DNA of 64,000 nucleotides, from positions 34,725-98,724 of the forward strand of contig JAGWBR010000018.1 in the NCBI GenBank assembly GCA_021295785.1, in the 5' to 3' direction. The notes under the pieces are model-generated. The model saw nothing but the letters and a program-made list of their open reading frames with translations, was not told the origin of the DNA and made no database searches. The translations under genes were made by a program, and so were the position numbers. Shown here in pieces: positions 63,101-64,000 of the stretch. This DNA is from Gemmatimonadota bacterium (GTDB lineage: Bacteria > Gemmatimonadota > Gemmatimonadetes > Palauibacterales > Palauibacteraceae). The stretch's first letter is position 1; each line of letters begins with the position of its first letter.

Positions 63101-63999
63101 TCAGCGGCCCGTTCCCGACGTGAAGGGCGCTTTGGTGAGGTCCACCGCCGACACATTGGTGTCCTGAAGGCGTCCCGCCGCCCCCTCCGAACCCGGCAAA
63201 CGAATGCGCTGCGCAGACAGCGACAGGTCGCTGACGCGGGGCAGGAATCCCCCTCCCAGCTGGTCAAAGTTCTCGTGCACGATTCCGTCACAGCGTTCAT
63301 ACATTTGGTCGAAGAAGACATCGGCCCTCTCAAGCGAAGACAAATCAATAATGTCCGCCGCCGGTACCCGGACCTTGTCGGTGTCACCCGCAGGACTGGA
63401 CCAGGTGCGCCGCTCCAGGCTCGAAACATTCACCTCATTCGCGATGAACAACGAATGGCTGTCGTAGAAGAGCAATCCATGTCCATCGAACCAGGGCTGC
63501 AGCCCCACTTCGACGAGATTTGGGACGTCTGGGTTGTCGACGTCGCTACTCCCGAACAACTCGAAGTCGGCAGCTGACAGGTCTGGAAAACGCGGGTCCA
63601 CCGCGGAATGGTCGACCGCATCCCGCGCAACCACGACCGCGTCGCCGGGCGCCAGCGCGTATTCAGGAACACTGCCCAGACCCCCTCCGGATCCTTGCGG
63701 AACGGAGCAGTCTCCGCGCACGAGACGGTTGGGGTAGCAATATCGATGAACTGGACCGTCCCGAACGTCAGCCCGTCGAGGAACACAGTCTGGTCCGAGT
63801 TGTTGTACAACTCGAAGAACATGTGGAAATCGTAGTCAAAGCCGTCTCTGGACGGCGTCCCCGGGGCGTACACTTCGCTGATGACCAGCGACCCTGTACG
63901 GTTCGGCACCAACTCCATGGTCTGCTCGGTGCCGCCCGCGACGACAGCCACAATCCCTCCCGCCGCCAGTACCGATACACCGGCCTCCGCGGATTCCAC
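63101..63999 (-). CDS. DUF4876-like secreted protein, frameshifted and cut by the window edge
   Basis: Two overlapping minus frames make one protein. The upstream frame reads RTGSLVISEVYAPGTP...YDFHMFFELYNNSDQTVFLDGL, the DUF4876 / lamin-tail-like start, up to EGVWAVF; the downstream frame carries on as PEYALAPGDAVVVARDAVDHS to TGA at 63101. One missing C in the run near 63666-63667 would restore EGVWAVFPEYALAPGD. The N-terminus (signal and first strands) probably continues beyond base 64000. The downstream neighbour is the TonB-dependent receptor, 8 bases away. Confidence 0.8.
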
Positions 64000-64000
64000 G

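Noticed and set aside
1..64000. tRNA, rRNA, CRISPR arrays, transposases and integrases
   Set aside because: I saw no cloverleaf-like gaps, no regular repeats with spacers and no DDE or recombinase motifs in any frame; nearly all space is filled by protein genes.

Overview
The window is high-GC DNA from a diderm bacterium. Outer-membrane genes (a TonB-dependent receptor, a TorF-like barrel, a second large barrel), many secreted lipoproteins, two giant VPS10/BNR-type propeller proteins and a System I cytochrome c maturation cluster together suggest an aerobic Gemmatimonadota-like organism. This is an inference from gene content; no rRNA or marker gene is present. I saw no tRNA, rRNA, CRISPR array, transposase or phage gene.

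Region 1 (1-9 kb): an OsmC-family gene has an in-frame TGA exactly where the peroxidatic cysteine should be, followed by a SECIS-like hairpin, so it is read here as a candidate selenoprotein. It is followed by anmK, a lipoprotein and an MsbA-type ABC exporter. The exporter's 3' end is repeated about 3.8 kb further on. Between the two copies lie a YfbK-like vWA protein, an Mrr-type endonuclease and the decayed end of a UvrD helicase, which looks like an island inserted at a gene end.

Region 2 (9-23.5 kb): one long minus-strand series, often with 4-bp start/stop overlaps, holds housekeeping and redox genes: a CoaE-NrnA fusion, a metallo-beta-lactamase (MBL) hydrolase with a cysteine-rich tail, an A-type Fe-S carrier, thioredoxin reductase, a PHP phosphoesterase, a DtxR/MntR regulator, an M42 peptidase, lipoproteins, an LVIVD-repeat protein (frameshifted), an MBL-rhodanese protein and an M20 peptidase.

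Region 3 (23.5-44 kb): divergent ccmE-ccmF-ccmG-ccmH, then aconitase, an ornithine cyclodeaminase/mu-crystallin family enzyme paired with a Rieske oxygenase, and two paralogous VPS10-like proteins that flank an aldo/keto reductase, a MATE/ANKH-like transporter and a SixA phosphatase. An AI-2E family permease follows.

Region 4 (43-54 kb): a respiratory module consists of a fused four-cluster ferredoxin/NrfD membrane subunit, a large molybdopterin oxidoreductase without a Tat signal, and a TorD-type chaperone. The NrfD end is interrupted by a perfect 71-bp inverted duplication next to a G run. Divergent from it are an aldehyde dehydrogenase, a gamma-glutamyltransferase and a PQQ-type sugar dehydrogenase, then an ADP-ribosylglycohydrolase relic and a beta-carbonic anhydrase.

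Region 5 (54-64 kb): a GMC oxidoreductase with its small subunit, a divergent Tat-exported hydroxypyruvate isomerase-like enzyme, a Phd/VapC toxin-antitoxin pair, and a three-gene outer-membrane unit (DUF4876-like, TonB-dependent receptor, DUF6850-like barrel) that runs off the right edge. Three genes carry what look like single-base indels, so sequence error must be weighed against real decay.
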